Of a stretch of DNA of 64,000 bases, positions 51,756 through 60,837 are shown one piece after another; position 1 is the stretch's first letter; every line of letters begins with the position of its first letter. A model generated the notes under the pieces. That model ran no database searches, was not told the DNA's origin, and worked only from the letters and a program-made list of their open reading frames with translations. This DNA is from Fen-1359 sp963710355 (GTDB taxonomy: Bacteria > Planctomycetota > Phycisphaerae > Sedimentisphaerales > Anaerobacaceae): assembly GCA_963710355.1 (NCBI GenBank), contig CAVPZU010000003.1, positions 1,054,001 to 1,118,000 of the forward strand. Direction: 5' to 3'. The position numbers were made by a program, and so were the translations under genes.

Positions 51756-52536
51756 ATGGCTATAACGTTGCGAAGCCCCAGAGAAATTGAGCTGATGCGA
51801 AAGGCTGGCAGTGTTGTAGCAAAAGCTCTTTCAAAATTAAAAGAGGCTGCCGAGCCCGGCGTAAATACCGCTCATCTCGACTCGCTTGCCAGACAGATTG
51901 CAGCAAAGGCAGGGGCAGAGAACTTATTCTTTGGCGTTAGAGGGTCTACATCGAAACGACCCTTTCCCGGAGCAATCTGTGCGTCGATTAATGAGCAGGT
52001 CGTCCACGGAATACCGTCAGAGTCGGCGGTCCTGCGGGATGGCGACATCTTGAGCATTGATTATGGCGCACGACTCGACGGCTATTGTGCTGACGCTGCG
52101 GTAACGATTGGCATCGGCAAAATATCCGAGGTCAATTGCAGACTCCTGCAGATTACAAAAGGTGCTTTGGATATTGCGATTGAACAGAGCTAGGCCGCAG
52201 GTTAAGTGGAGTTCGATTGCAGCAAAGATGCAGCGGTTTGCTGAGTCGGCAGGTTTTTCAGTCGTCAGAGAGCTTGTCGGACACGGCATCGGACGGCAGA
52301 TGCATGAAGAGCCGCAGGTGCCCAATTTTGTCGGCAGCGACCTGCTCGAAAATGACTTTGTCCTCTCGGAAGGGATGATTCTGGCGGTCGAGCCTATGAT
52401 AAATGTGGGAACAAACGGCATTCGGACGTTAAATGATGGCTGGACGGTCGTCACCAGGGATGGAAAATGTTCCGCTCATTTTGAGCATACTATAGCGATA
52501 ACAAAGGGCGGCTGTGAAATCCTGACGAAAGAATAA
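51756..52536 (+). CDS. map: Methionine aminopeptidase (one-base frameshift)
   Basis: Removes the first Met. The first frame covers IELMRKAGSVVAKAL to LSIDYGARLDGYCADAAVTIG and stops after IAIEQS; the second covers VKWSSIAAKMQRFAESAGFSVVRELVGHGIGRQMHEEPQVPNF to the end. Dropping a T at about 52191 makes one frame of about 259 residues. All five metal ligands remain (Asp and Asp in the first half; His in GHGIG, Glu in LAVEPM and Glu in FEHT), so the enzyme is probably active and the indel an error. Confidence 0.88.
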
Positions 52537-52583
52537 GCAGGGCCGCGAAAACGAATACGCAGCTTTGTTGACTGCGAGGCAAT

Positions 52584-52799
52584 ATGGCGAAAAAGGATGC
52601 GATAAGGTTGCAGGCGAAGGTGCTTGAGGCGCTGCCTAATGCGATGTTTAAAGTGCAACTCGAAAATGGCCATCAGGTCCTCGCTCACGTGTCGGGCAAG
52701 ATGAGGATGAATTTTATCCGCATTTTGTCGGGCGATACTGTTGTCGTCGAATTGTCGCCTTATGATTTAAATAGAGGCCGAATAATCTTGAGAAACTAA
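52584..52799 (+). CDS. infA: Translation initiation factor IF-1
   Basis: 71-residue OB-fold. AKKDAIRLQAKVLEALPNAMFKVQLENGHQVLAHVSGKMRMNFIRILSGDTVVVELSPYDLNRGRIILR is the family sequence. Blocks the A site during initiation. It sits between map and rpmJ as in many bacteria. Confidence 0.96.
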   Translation: MAKKDAIRLQAKVLEALPNAMFKVQLENGHQVLAHVSGKMRMNFIRILSGDTVVVELSPYDLNRGRIILRN

Positions 52800-52841
52800 A
52801 CCGTTGAATTGGTAAATATCTTAAAAGGCGATTGAATTGCG

Positions 52842-52955
52842 ATGAAGGTCAGAAGTTCAGTAAAACGAATATGTGAAAATTGCAGGATAGTCCGCCGCAA
52901 GGGCGTTGTGCGTGTGATTTGTTCGAACCCTCGGCACAAGCAGCGGCAGGGCTGA
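52842..52955 (+). CDS. rpmJ: 50S ribosomal protein L36
   Basis: 37-residue bL36: MKVRSSVKRICENCRIVRRKGVVRVICSNPRHKQRQG. The Cys/Cys...Cys/His zinc set (CENC, IC, RH) is complete. Too short for most frame scans. Lies between infA and rpsM. Confidence 0.95.
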   Translation: MKVRSSVKRICENCRIVRRKGVVRVICSNPRHKQRQG

Positions 52956-52995
52956 TGAATTGTTTTCTTGTAATGTAGACTAAAAAGGAGCTGTT

Positions 52996-53382
52996 ATGCC
53001 GCGCATCGTAGGCGTTGATATTCCGGATAAAAAGGCTATATGGATTGCTTTGACCTATATTTATGGCATCGGCAGGCATACCTCAATTGAAATATTAAAG
53101 GAGGTCAAGGTTGAGCCGTCAACCAGGGCTAATAAGCTCTCCGAAGACGAGCTCAGCCGAATAACGCAGGTTATAGACCGCAATTATCTTGTCGGCGGAC
53201 AGCTCCGAAGGGAAATGTCCCAGAATATTGCCAGACTCAAGGAAATTGCCTGCTACAAGGGCTTGCGTCATAAGAAAAATCTGCCCGTCAGGGGGCAGCG
53301 GACAAGGACCAACGCAAGAACCAGAAAAGGTCCCAGAAGGACCGTTGCCGGAAAGAAGAGCGTCAAAGAGACTCGTGGCTAA
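52996..53382 (+). CDS. rpsM: 30S ribosomal protein S13
   Basis: 128-residue uS13. RIVGVDIPDKKAIWIALTYIYGIG at the start; GLRHKKNLPVRGQRTRTNARTRKGPRRTVAGKK at the end. Contacts the head bridge and P-site tRNA. AAAAAGGAG precedes the ATG. First gene of the alpha operon proper. Confidence 0.97.
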   Translation: MPRIVGVDIPDKKAIWIALTYIYGIGRHTSIEILKEVKVEPSTRANKLSEDELSRITQVIDRNYLVGGQLRREMSQNIARLKEIACYKGLRHKKNLPVRGQRTRTNARTRKGPRRTVAGKKSVKETRG

Positions 53383-53396
53383 AAGGATATCTTTTT

Positions 53397-53777
53397 ATGG
53401 CGAAAACTACAAAGCGAAAAGTAAGAAAAAATGTTTCAAAGGCCATTGTGCATATCAAGGCAACCTTTAACAACACCTTGCTGACGGTCACCGATGCCGA
53501 TGGCGATACGATTTGCACGGGTTCCGCAGGTTGTGTTGGTTTTAAGGGCTCGCGCAAGAGCACGCCGTTTGCCGCACAACAGGCCGCTTTGCGATGTGCC
53601 AATACTGCGATGAGGTATGGCGTTCGAGAGGTTGAGATAAAGGTCAAAGGCCCCGGTTCAGGCAGGGAATCGGCCATTGCTGCGCTGCAGCAGGCGGGAT
53701 TGCGTATCTCTTCGATAGAGGACATTACGCCCGTGCCGCATAACGGTTGCAGGCCGCCGAAAAGAAGAAGGGTATAA
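53397..53777 (+). CDS. rpsK: 30S ribosomal protein S11
   Basis: 126-residue uS11. AIVHIKATFNNTLLTVTDADGDTICTGSAGCVGFKGSRKSTPFAAQQAA and ISSIEDITPVPHNGCRPPKRRRV match the family throughout. 14 bases after rpsM. Confidence 0.97.
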   Translation: MAKTTKRKVRKNVSKAIVHIKATFNNTLLTVTDADGDTICTGSAGCVGFKGSRKSTPFAAQQAALRCANTAMRYGVREVEIKVKGPGSGRESAIAALQQAGLRISSIEDITPVPHNGCRPPKRRRV

Positions 53778-53801
53778 TTTTATTGGAGATGGATAAATCC
53801 G

Positions 53802-54434
53802 ATGGGTCGTTATCTTGAATCATCGTGTAAGTTGTGTCGCCGTGAGGGCATTAAATTGATGCTCAAGGGAATCCGGTGTGAAACCGCCAAGTGTCCCATA
53901 GAGAAAAAACAGAAAAACGTAGCACCCGGAATGCACGGCTGGCGAAGAGGCAGAGCAAGCGAGTATGGCGTTCGACTCAGAGAAACACAGAAGGTAAAAA
54001 GATTCTACCGCGTTACGGACAGGCAGTTTATGAGATATTTTCATCTCGCTGAAAAATCCCGCGGAAACACAGGCAAAACCCTTTTACAATTGCTTGAACG
54101 AAGGCTCGATAATGTTGTTTATAAGCTTAACTGGGCGCCCTCACGAAAGGCGGCAGGGGAGCTGATTGCACATGGTCATATTTATATTAAGGGCAGAAAG
54201 GTTGATATCTGCAGCTTTTCCGTAAGCGTTGGTGACAAAATTGCGGTAAAGAATTCCCCCAAGAGTCTCAAAAAAGTAAAGCAGCAGCTGGAAAGCAATC
54301 CTAATTTTACGGTTCAGAGCTGGCTTCAGCTTGACAGGGAAAGACCGGAAGCCGCTATCGTGGCCCTCCCGGGAAGGGACGATGTTCAAATCCCTGTCGA
54401 AGAGCAGCTTGTTGTTGAGTTCTGTGCAAGGTGA
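53802..54434 (+). CDS. rpsD: 30S ribosomal protein S4
   Basis: 210-residue uS4 of the zinc type: four Cys at the N-terminus (CKLCRREG, then CETAKC). S4 domain LERRLDNVVYKLNWAPSRKAAGELIAHGHIYIKGRKVDI. Initiates 30S assembly and in E. coli represses this operon. Confidence 0.97.
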   Translation: MGRYLESSCKLCRREGIKLMLKGIRCETAKCPIEKKQKNVAPGMHGWRRGRASEYGVRLRETQKVKRFYRVTDRQFMRYFHLAEKSRGNTGKTLLQLLERRLDNVVYKLNWAPSRKAAGELIAHGHIYIKGRKVDICSFSVSVGDKIAVKNSPKSLKKVKQQLESNPNFTVQSWLQLDRERPEAAIVALPGRDDVQIPVEEQLVVEFCAR

Positions 54435-54531
54435 TAGAGACAGTTAAATCGAAATTTGAGGTTGTAAGGCGGCATAAGGCAGCTCTTCTATTGTTTCGCT
54501 TTACATGTAGCACCTGATTCAGGAGGCAAAT

Positions 54532-55539
54532 ATGCGAGTTACATGGCGTGGTTTGGAATTGCCGACTCATGTTCTGCAGGATGAGGCACTATCAACCGAT
54601 AAATATGGCAGGTTCTTTATCGAGCCGTTCGAGAGGGGGTTTGGAACGACCATTGGGAACAGCCTCAGACGTGTTTTGCTTTCCTCCCTCGAAGGCAGTG
54701 CCGTCACCAGCATAAAAATAAAGGGAGTTAATCACGAGTTCACCTCCATAAAAGGCGTTATGGAGGATGCAACCGATATTGTCTTGAATGTAAAAAGTCT
54801 TGTGGTCAGACTAAATGCCGATGAGCCTAAAATAATGAAGGTCTCGGCAAAAAAGGCCGGCTCTGTCACAGCAGCGGACATCGTTGCTGACCCCGCAATC
54901 GAAATAATCGACAAAAATGTCGTCTTGGCTACCTTGACCGAAAACGTTGCTTTTGAGATGGAAATGGTCGTCGAGAAGGGTAGAGGTTATGTCCCTGCTT
55001 CCGAACGGGAGGCTGTCTTGGACCGGTTTGAACAGGAGATAGGCAGGATAAGAGTAGATGCTCTGTATTCGCCTGTTATTAGAGTGCGATATACCACCGA
55101 GGATACGCGTGTCGGGCAGAAGACCAATTATGACCGCTTGATTATGGAAATATGGACCAACGGCGTAGTTAGTCCGGAAATGGCCTTGGTTGAGGCAGCC
55201 AAAATCTTGCGCAAGCATATCAACTCATTTATTCAATACTTTGAGATTGGTCAGGAAACGATCGCCCAACAGCTTCCAGAGGCAGAGGAAAAGAAGGAAC
55301 TGCTTGTTGATGCCGACTTTGCAAAAAAACTCGAAATGCCTATTGTGGAGCTTGAGTTGTCGGTGCGCGCGAGCAATTGTCTTGAATCCGCGAAGATTGA
55401 AACGGTTGGACAGCTTGCGAAAATGACGGATTCGGATTTGCTCAAGATTCGCAGCTTCGGCAAGACCAGCCTCAGGGAGATACAAAGGAAATTGGCAGAT
55501 ATGGGCTTGTCACTCGGCTTGACCGATGCGGGCAATTGA
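54532..55539 (+). CDS. rpoA: RNA polymerase alpha subunit
   Basis: 335 residues. The N-terminal dimerisation domain (EPFERGFGTTIGNSLRRVLLSSLEGSAVTSIKI) and the C-terminal domain (LELSVRASNCLESAKIETVGQLAKMTDSDLLKIRSFGKTSLREIQRKLADMGLSLG) are both complete. AGGAGG lies upstream. Sits between rpsD and rplQ as usual. Confidence 0.98.
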   Translation: MRVTWRGLELPTHVLQDEALSTDKYGRFFIEPFERGFGTTIGNSLRRVLLSSLEGSAVTSIKIKGVNHEFTSIKGVMEDATDIVLNVKSLVVRLNADEPKIMKVSAKKAGSVTAADIVADPAIEIIDKNVVLATLTENVAFEMEMVVEKGRGYVPASEREAVLDRFEQEIGRIRVDALYSPVIRVRYTTEDTRVGQKTNYDRLIMEIWTNGVVSPEMALVEAAKILRKHINSFIQYFEIGQETIAQQLPEAEEKKELLVDADFAKKLEMPIVELELSVRASNCLESAKIETVGQLAKMTDSDLLKIRSFGKTSLREIQRKLADMGLSLGLTDAGN

Positions 55540-55596
55540 TTGTTAAAAAGTCTTTGAGACGTGTTTTTTTAGATAGTCGATTTAAGAGGTATAAAA

Positions 55597-56145
55597 ATGC
55601 GACATAGAGTAGCAGGGCGGCAGTTAAGCAGAGACACTGAACATCGGATAGCGATGCGCCGCAATATCGTCGCATCACTTTTTGAGCATGAAACGATTTC
55701 GACAACTATAGAAAAGGCAAAGGAAATAAAGCCCTTTGCAGAGAAGCTCATTACCCTCGCCAAAAAGGGAACATTGGCGGCAAGACGCAGGGCGATTGCA
55801 ATACTCGGCAACCGTGATATTGTCAAAGAGGAGAATAGAGAGCTTGTAAAAAAAGGTACGGTCATCGGCAAACTGTTCAGCGACATCGCACCTCGCTTTT
55901 TGGATAGGCCCGGCGGATATACGAGAATTATAAAGCTCGCCAAGAGAAGACTGGGCGATAATGGCCGGCTTGTTCTCCTCCAGCTTGTCGGCAAGGAGGA
56001 AGGCACAAAGAAGGAACGAAAGGCAGCATCGAAAAAGGCGGCAAAGTACACCACAGAAACAAAACAGAAGGACGCCGCAGAACCTGCACAAAAGGATACC
56101 GCCAAGGCTGAACCAAAAACGAAAAAACAAGCCCGGAAGAAATAA
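55597..56145 (+). CDS. rplQ: 50S ribosomal protein L17
   Basis: 182 residues. The first 120 are uniform bL17 (MRHRVAGRQLSRDTEHRIAMRRNIVASLFEHETISTTIEKAKEIKPFAEKLITLAKKG). A Lys/Ala/Glu-rich tail of about 60 residues (KKAAKYTTETKQKDAAEP, QKDTAKAEPKTKKQARKK) is added, similar in style to the S3 tail. Ends the supercluster. Confidence 0.95.
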   Translation: MRHRVAGRQLSRDTEHRIAMRRNIVASLFEHETISTTIEKAKEIKPFAEKLITLAKKGTLAARRRAIAILGNRDIVKEENRELVKKGTVIGKLFSDIAPRFLDRPGGYTRIIKLAKRRLGDNGRLVLLQLVGKEEGTKKERKAASKKAAKYTTETKQKDAAEPAQKDTAKAEPKTKKQARKK

Positions 56146-56170
56146 AAGAGAGTCTCAAAGGATTGGCCCA

Positions 56171-56587
56171 ATGAGTGCGGACGACTGCATTTTCTGCAAA
56201 ATTGTTTCAGGGCAGATACCGGCGACCATAGTCTATCAGGACGATATGATTGTTGCATTTCTCGATATCGGCCCTGTAAGTGATGGTCATACCCTCGTTG
56301 TTCCAAAACAGCATATCGACAAATTCGATGAATGCACGCCGGAATTTTTGGGCCAAGTTTGTTCTCGCCTCGGGAAAATTGCCGGTGCAATACAGAAGGC
56401 CCTTGCCTCTGACGGCTATAATGTCTTGTGCAACAACGGAAGGGCCGCAGGGCAGGTCGTCAGTCATCTGCATTTTCACATAATCCCCAGAAAAACTGCC
56501 GACCACGTCTTTGACCGCTGGCCCTCTTACAAATATCCGCCCTGCGACGCAGAAAAAATCGCCGACAAAATCCGAAATTGCCTCTGA
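56171..56587 (+). CDS. HIT family protein
   Basis: 138-residue histidine triad hydrolase. CIFCKIVSGQIPATIVYQDD, DGHTLVVPKQH, and the triad HLHFHIIPR. Members cleave nucleotide phosphoramidates or dinucleotides; PKCI-like proteins are closest in length. ATG 56171 is chosen, 25 bases after rplQ, so it could be read in the same message. Confidence 0.92.
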   Translation: MSADDCIFCKIVSGQIPATIVYQDDMIVAFLDIGPVSDGHTLVVPKQHIDKFDECTPEFLGQVCSRLGKIAGAIQKALASDGYNVLCNNGRAAGQVVSHLHFHIIPRKTADHVFDRWPSYKYPPCDAEKIADKIRNCL

Positions 56588-56640
56588 TTTTATCTCTTGA
56601 AAGAATATCTTTTTGTGGTATTCTATCTGTTGTTTGAAAA

Positions 56641-56673
56641 TAACGTGATACGCATCACGATATACGCTTTACG
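56641..56673 (+). repeat. 7-nt-phased array before initiator tRNA
   Basis: TAACG, TGATACG, CATCACG, ATATACG, CTTTACG: every unit ends in ACG at exactly seven-base spacing, starting in the gap after the HIT gene and ending ten bases before the tRNA. Confidence 0.85.
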
Positions 56674-56682
56674 AAAATTGAC

Positions 56683-56756
56683 CGCGGGGTAGAGCAGTCT
56701 GGTAGCTCGTCGGGCCCATAACCCGGAGGTCGCAGGTTCGAATCCTGCCCCCGCTA
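56683..56756 (+). tRNA. Initiator tRNA-fMet (anticodon CAT)
   Basis: 74 bases. The acceptor starts CGCGGGG and ends CCCCGCT, so position 1-72 is an unpaired C-T, the initiator hallmark. The three G-C pairs of the anticodon stem (GGG/CCC) are present. The anticodon loop reads CCCATAA, giving C at position 33 instead of the nearly universal T. T loop TTCGAAT. CCA not encoded. Confidence 0.95.
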
Positions 56757-56799
56757 TTCTATCTTCTTCCTGTCAGTGCCTTGTCTTTGGCAGCATTTC

Positions 56800-58791
56800 T
56801 TATTTCTTTGCCCTTGCTGTGCAATACAGCCAGATGGCTACGGCGAAAATCAATATGATGCCGACAGAGATGTTAAAATAGTTATTTGTGATTATATTGG
56901 ATAGAATATTGCTGATTTGCTGCGGCACAGGCAGCCTCGCAATCCTTTCAGGCGTAATTTTCAAAACATCGATGCTTCCCGAAATGGCAATAGGTATTGC
57001 CAGCAGGATGCCCAGCAGCGACTCGCCTGTGATAAAACCAGACGCCAGCAGGATGCCTCGCCTGTTGCCGGTCTCTACCATTTCGGTTGTGGCATCGCGT
57101 TTTTTATTGCTTCTGGCGACAAGAAAACTTATTATGCCCCCTGCGAGTATCGGCACTTCAAGTTCAAGCGGCAGGTAAATACCGATTGCTACTGCCAGCA
57201 CCGGCGTTCTGAAGCTGCTGCCTCTGCGTATCAGGTACTCGTCGAGTATTATCACTGCAATTGCAATAGCAGCGCCGATTATTACAAAAGCCCACGGCAG
57301 TTTCCCCTCGAAGACCTGTTTCGAGACGGCCGCCATAAGGTTCGCCTGCGGCGCAGCTAATGCCTTAAGTTCACTTACAGCCGAGCTGTGACCTTTGAAA
57401 CCGTAGGCCCTTAAAAGGAGCATCAGGACCGGCGCTATGACAAAGGCGGCGGCAACTGTTCCAACCATCTCGATTACCTGAAGTTTCCACGGCGTGTTTT
57501 TGATGATGTGGCCTGTTTTCAGGTCCTGCATTGTATCGCCCGCTATCGCAGCGGCGCAGCAGACCACCGCTCCGATGATTACTGCTGCCGGCGGCCCAGT
57601 TTTATCAGCCCTGCCCATCAGCACTAACAGCAGCAGCGACGAGAGCAGGACTGTTGCAATAGTCACACCTGAGATTGGGTTGTTTGATGAACCCACAATA
57701 CCTGCCATATAACCTGCCACAGCGGCGAATAAAAAGCCTGCGAAGACCATAATAATTGCCATTGGTATCGCAATGGTAAATTTGCCTACGAAGAACTCAT
57801 AGACAAAGAATATCGGCACGATTGATGCAATAATCATAAGAACAGTCCATTTCATCGGCACATCTTTTTCAGTTCTTTCGACAGTTGCAGTCTGGCCGCC
57901 AATGGTTTGGTATGCTTTAATTCCGCTTTTGAAGCCTCGCAGAATCGAGCCTCGCAGTTTGAAAACTGTCCACAGACCGCCCACCAGCATCCCGCCTACC
58001 CCGATATAACGGGTCTGGCTGCTCCAGATTTGTTTCGCAAAATCAATGGCGGGCAAAAGTCCGCCGTCCGTCACAGGCCATTTTGTAAGCCAGGCACAAA
58101 CGGGGACAGCCGCAAGCCAGTTGATTACGCCGCCGATAAACATAAGGATTGCGGTGTTTAGTCCGACGATGTAGCCCACCGAAATGAGAGCGGGACTTAG
58201 GTTTGAACCGAAATATGCAATTGAACCGCCTACCTTTCTTGCACCGGCAACTATTTCGCTCCACAGCCCCAGACCTGAAGACCCAAGTTTGAATGTCGCA
58301 CCTGCAATGGAAGCCTGCACGAGGTAGCGAATTTCGGCGCCGCCTTGATAACCCGATTTGAGGACTTCAGCCGTTGCAACACCTTCCGGGTAAGGAAGTT
58401 TATCTTCCACTATCAATGACCTGCGTAAAGGTATTGTAAATAGAACGCCCAGTATTCCCCCCAGCCCCGTGATTATCGTCACCCACCAGAAATTGAAATC
58501 CTGCCAGAAGCCCATTATTACAAGAGCCGGCAGTGTAAAAACTGCCCCAGCCGCCAGCGACTCGCCCGCAGACGCCGCCGTCTTGATGACGTTATTTTCG
58601 AGAATGTTGCTGTTTTTGAACAGCCTCAAAATTCCCATTGAGACGACCGCCGCTGGTATCGATGCCGAGACAGTCATTCCGGCAAATAGCCCAAGGTATG
58701 CATTTGCCGCCGCCAGAATAATTGATAGAACCGCACCTAAAATTATCGCCTTGACGGTAATTTCCGGCAGCGGATTGGATTGCTGTTCCAT
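56800..58791 (-). CDS. OPT family oligopeptide transporter
   Basis: 663 residues with about 15 membrane helices. The N-terminus AIILGAVLSIILAAANAYLGLFAGMTVSASIPAAVVSM and the segment GVFTIPLRRSLIVEDKLPYPEGVATAEVLKSG-like match the EspB/OPT bacterial branch. Probably a proton-coupled importer of peptides. A secreted dipeptidase gene lies just upstream on the same strand, which suits peptide use. Converges with tRNA-fMet. Confidence 0.9.
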   Translation of the reverse strand: MEQQSNPLPEITVKAIILGAVLSIILAAANAYLGLFAGMTVSASIPAAVVSMGILRLFKNSNILENNVIKTAASAGESLAAGAVFTLPALVIMGFWQDFNFWWVTIITGLGGILGVLFTIPLRRSLIVEDKLPYPEGVATAEVLKSGYQGGAEIRYLVQASIAGATFKLGSSGLGLWSEIVAGARKVGGSIAYFGSNLSPALISVGYIVGLNTAILMFIGGVINWLAAVPVCAWLTKWPVTDGGLLPAIDFAKQIWSSQTRYIGVGGMLVGGLWTVFKLRGSILRGFKSGIKAYQTIGGQTATVERTEKDVPMKWTVLMIIASIVPIFFVYEFFVGKFTIAIPMAIIMVFAGFLFAAVAGYMAGIVGSSNNPISGVTIATVLLSSLLLLVLMGRADKTGPPAAVIIGAVVCCAAAIAGDTMQDLKTGHIIKNTPWKLQVIEMVGTVAAAFVIAPVLMLLLRAYGFKGHSSAVSELKALAAPQANLMAAVSKQVFEGKLPWAFVIIGAAIAIAVIILDEYLIRRGSSFRTPVLAVAIGIYLPLELEVPILAGGIISFLVARSNKKRDATTEMVETGNRRGILLASGFITGESLLGILLAIPIAISGSIDVLKITPERIARLPVPQQISNILSNIITNNYFNISVGIILIFAVAIWLYCTARAKK

Positions 58792-58826
58792 TTTAATTTG
58801 TCCCCGGCTGACAGGAAAAAATCTTT

Positions 58827-60497
58827 TTACTGAACAAACTGCCCGACAAAATATTTTGCGGTCAGTTTTTCTCCTGTGGCACGCTCAATCATCGTATTCC
58901 ATTCATAGACCGCTCCGGGTTCAAAAACTTTCTGCTTCAGGTAGTTGCCGACTTCCTTGTGATTGACGTAACTTGTTCCTTTATTCTTCAAGACTTTGGT
59001 GGCAATCCGGTAATGAAGCTGCGAGGCCAGAAGCTCACCCATCACGTAATTGTGATAATAGCAGGGCGCAATGGTAAAATGTATCTTCGCCGCCCAGTCG
59101 GGACTGTTGCGGCCCGCAGGTTTTTGGACGAACTGGTATCTTTCAACCATATTCCACCACAGTGCGTTCAAATCCTGGTCAGGGTTCGCATAAAGCTGCT
59201 TTTCGAAGTTATACATAACCATTGCCCACCGTGCGAAAATCAGTTGTTTGAGCTGGGCATATTTTTTACAGGTTTCTTCGATTCGCCCTTTTTCCTCTTC
59301 AGATAAGCCGAGCATATCCTTCATCCACTGCGCATCCCGGCTTAATCTTCCGAAAAGCATTGCAATTGCTTCGGTGGTGAAGATGTGCGCCGGCTCGCGA
59401 AGCAGATAGGGGACTTGTGCATTTTTGTATCTGTCGTAGACCCCATGGCCGAACTCATGCAGCATTGTTTCCATCCAGTATTCATTGTTTTTAATGTTGC
59501 ACAGAACCCTCACATCGCCTTCCTTGTCGATGTCGGTGCAGAAGCCGTGCGGATTTTTGCCGTCACGCTCATAAAGGTCGCTCTTTTCGAGGATTGAATC
59601 TATCGGCAGGCCGATACTATCGTAGAATTTCGCCGCAAGCTCCTTGACGTCTTTCGCCTCATAGTATATGTCGAGGCCGATTTGATAAACCAGAGGGCTT
59701 TCCTGGAAAAACGGGTCGTGATAATGCCACGGCATAAGGTCTTTGACGGTTACTCCGCAATTCGACGCCAGCTGCTCGTCAAGTTCGCTCTTCATTTTTT
59801 TGAAAGGCTCTGCCGTAAGTTTATCCAGCTCGTCGAATATCTTGTCCACTTCCTTTACATCCTGTTCCGAAAGCGCAAGCGACATCGTGTGATAGTTGTC
59901 AAAGCCCACCCTGCGGGCCGCCTCGTTGCGAAGTTTGACGAGCGTAATAAGGTCGCCCGCAACAATCTCGCCCACCTGCTTGCTTGCCTCCCACGCCTTT
60001 TGCCTTTTGGCTGAATCTGTTGCCTCCTTCAGGATTCCCCTGATTTCATTGTCCGTCACCTTTGTGCCGTCTATCGAGCCGCGGAATGTGCTGAAGTTTT
60101 TTTCAATTGTGTTGCCCAGTTCGACAATTTTTTTCATCAGCTCCGGGTCAATCTGGTTTTCAAGGTAAGCGTTGTAGAGTCTGTCTAACTGGCGGGCAAG
60201 CAGTTTATCTTTTACCTGCCTTGATTCTTTGGTTTGTTTGAGGTATGCAAATTCGTTTGCATCACTGTAGATTTTCCGCAGTTTCAGCTCGAGCTCGCTT
60301 ACCTTCTGATAATCAGCCTCTTTGCCGCTGTTGGCTGCCGTCCAGTATGCCAGATTTGTCTCCTTGACCAGAGGTTTGACAACTACCAGATGCTTGTTGA
60401 TGAATGTGTCCAATTCTTTCTCCTGCGTCTTGCTGCGGCAGCTCGGCAGAACAAGAATCGCCGCCGAGAAAATTAAAATAGTTCGTAAGGTTTGCAT
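58827..60497 (-). CDS. M2-like peptidyl-dipeptidase lipoprotein
   Basis: 556 residues. The signal sequence ends in a lipobox (LVLPSC, Cys20). The zinc motif HEFGH is at 347-351, with the third ligand Glu likely in TTEAIAMLFGRL about 27 residues later. The helical fold and sequence resemble M2 (ACE-like) peptidases, which release dipeptides from C-termini. It is anchored outside the cytoplasm. The OPT gene follows 35 bases downstream, so the pair could digest and import peptides. AAAGG precedes the ATG. Confidence 0.8.
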   Translation of the reverse strand: MQTLRTILIFSAAILVLPSCRSKTQEKELDTFINKHLVVVKPLVKETNLAYWTAANSGKEADYQKVSELELKLRKIYSDANEFAYLKQTKESRQVKDKLLARQLDRLYNAYLENQIDPELMKKIVELGNTIEKNFSTFRGSIDGTKVTDNEIRGILKEATDSAKRQKAWEASKQVGEIVAGDLITLVKLRNEAARRVGFDNYHTMSLALSEQDVKEVDKIFDELDKLTAEPFKKMKSELDEQLASNCGVTVKDLMPWHYHDPFFQESPLVYQIGLDIYYEAKDVKELAAKFYDSIGLPIDSILEKSDLYERDGKNPHGFCTDIDKEGDVRVLCNIKNNEYWMETMLHEFGHGVYDRYKNAQVPYLLREPAHIFTTEAIAMLFGRLSRDAQWMKDMLGLSEEEKGRIEETCKKYAQLKQLIFARWAMVMYNFEKQLYANPDQDLNALWWNMVERYQFVQKPAGRNSPDWAAKIHFTIAPCYYHNYVMGELLASQLHYRIATKVLKNKGTSYVNHKEVGNYLKQKVFEPGAVYEWNTMIERATGEKLTAKYFVGQFVQ

Positions 60498-60680
60498 GGA
60501 AAAAACCTTTCAAAAAAATCCGTTATATTTTTTGTTGTTTTCAACATTCGCATTAACTTGTTTTTCGACAGCGTCCTTTCTGTTTTTGGAATTATAATAC
60601 GGTATTGGCAGAGAGGTCAAGAAATATAGATTAACAAACTTCTTGAAAAATTAGGAAAATAAGTTATTTTCTATTGGTTC

Positions 60681-60763
60681 GGCCGAGTGGCGGAAAGGCA
60701 GACGCTGGGGACTTAAAATCCCCTGCCCATAAGGGCGTGTGGGTTCGATTCCCACCTCGGCTA
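60681..60763 (+). tRNA. tRNA-Leu (anticodon TAA)
   Basis: 83 bases with a long variable arm (type II). Acceptor GGCCGAG with CTCGGCT, giving a G-T first pair; anticodon stem GGGGA/TCCCC around CTTAAAA, anticodon TAA; T loop TTCGATT; discriminator A. No CCA encoded. Confidence 0.93.
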
Positions 60764-60781
60764 TTTTTTGTCTGCCTGTGG

Positions 60782-60796
60782 TCCGTCGCCGGCGGA
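60782..60796. repeat. Palindrome variant after tRNA-Leu
   Basis: TCCGTC GCC GGCGGA. The same variant as the copy at 17512-17526, including the TCCGTC arm. Confidence 0.6.
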
Positions 60797-60837
60797 AGCC
60801 GCCTTGTCGCTGTATCCTATAGTTTTAGGAGTGCAAA

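Noticed and set aside
52160..52220. Programmed frameshift in map
   Set aside because: No slippery heptamer or downstream structure was recognised; a single extra T explains it, like the other indels.
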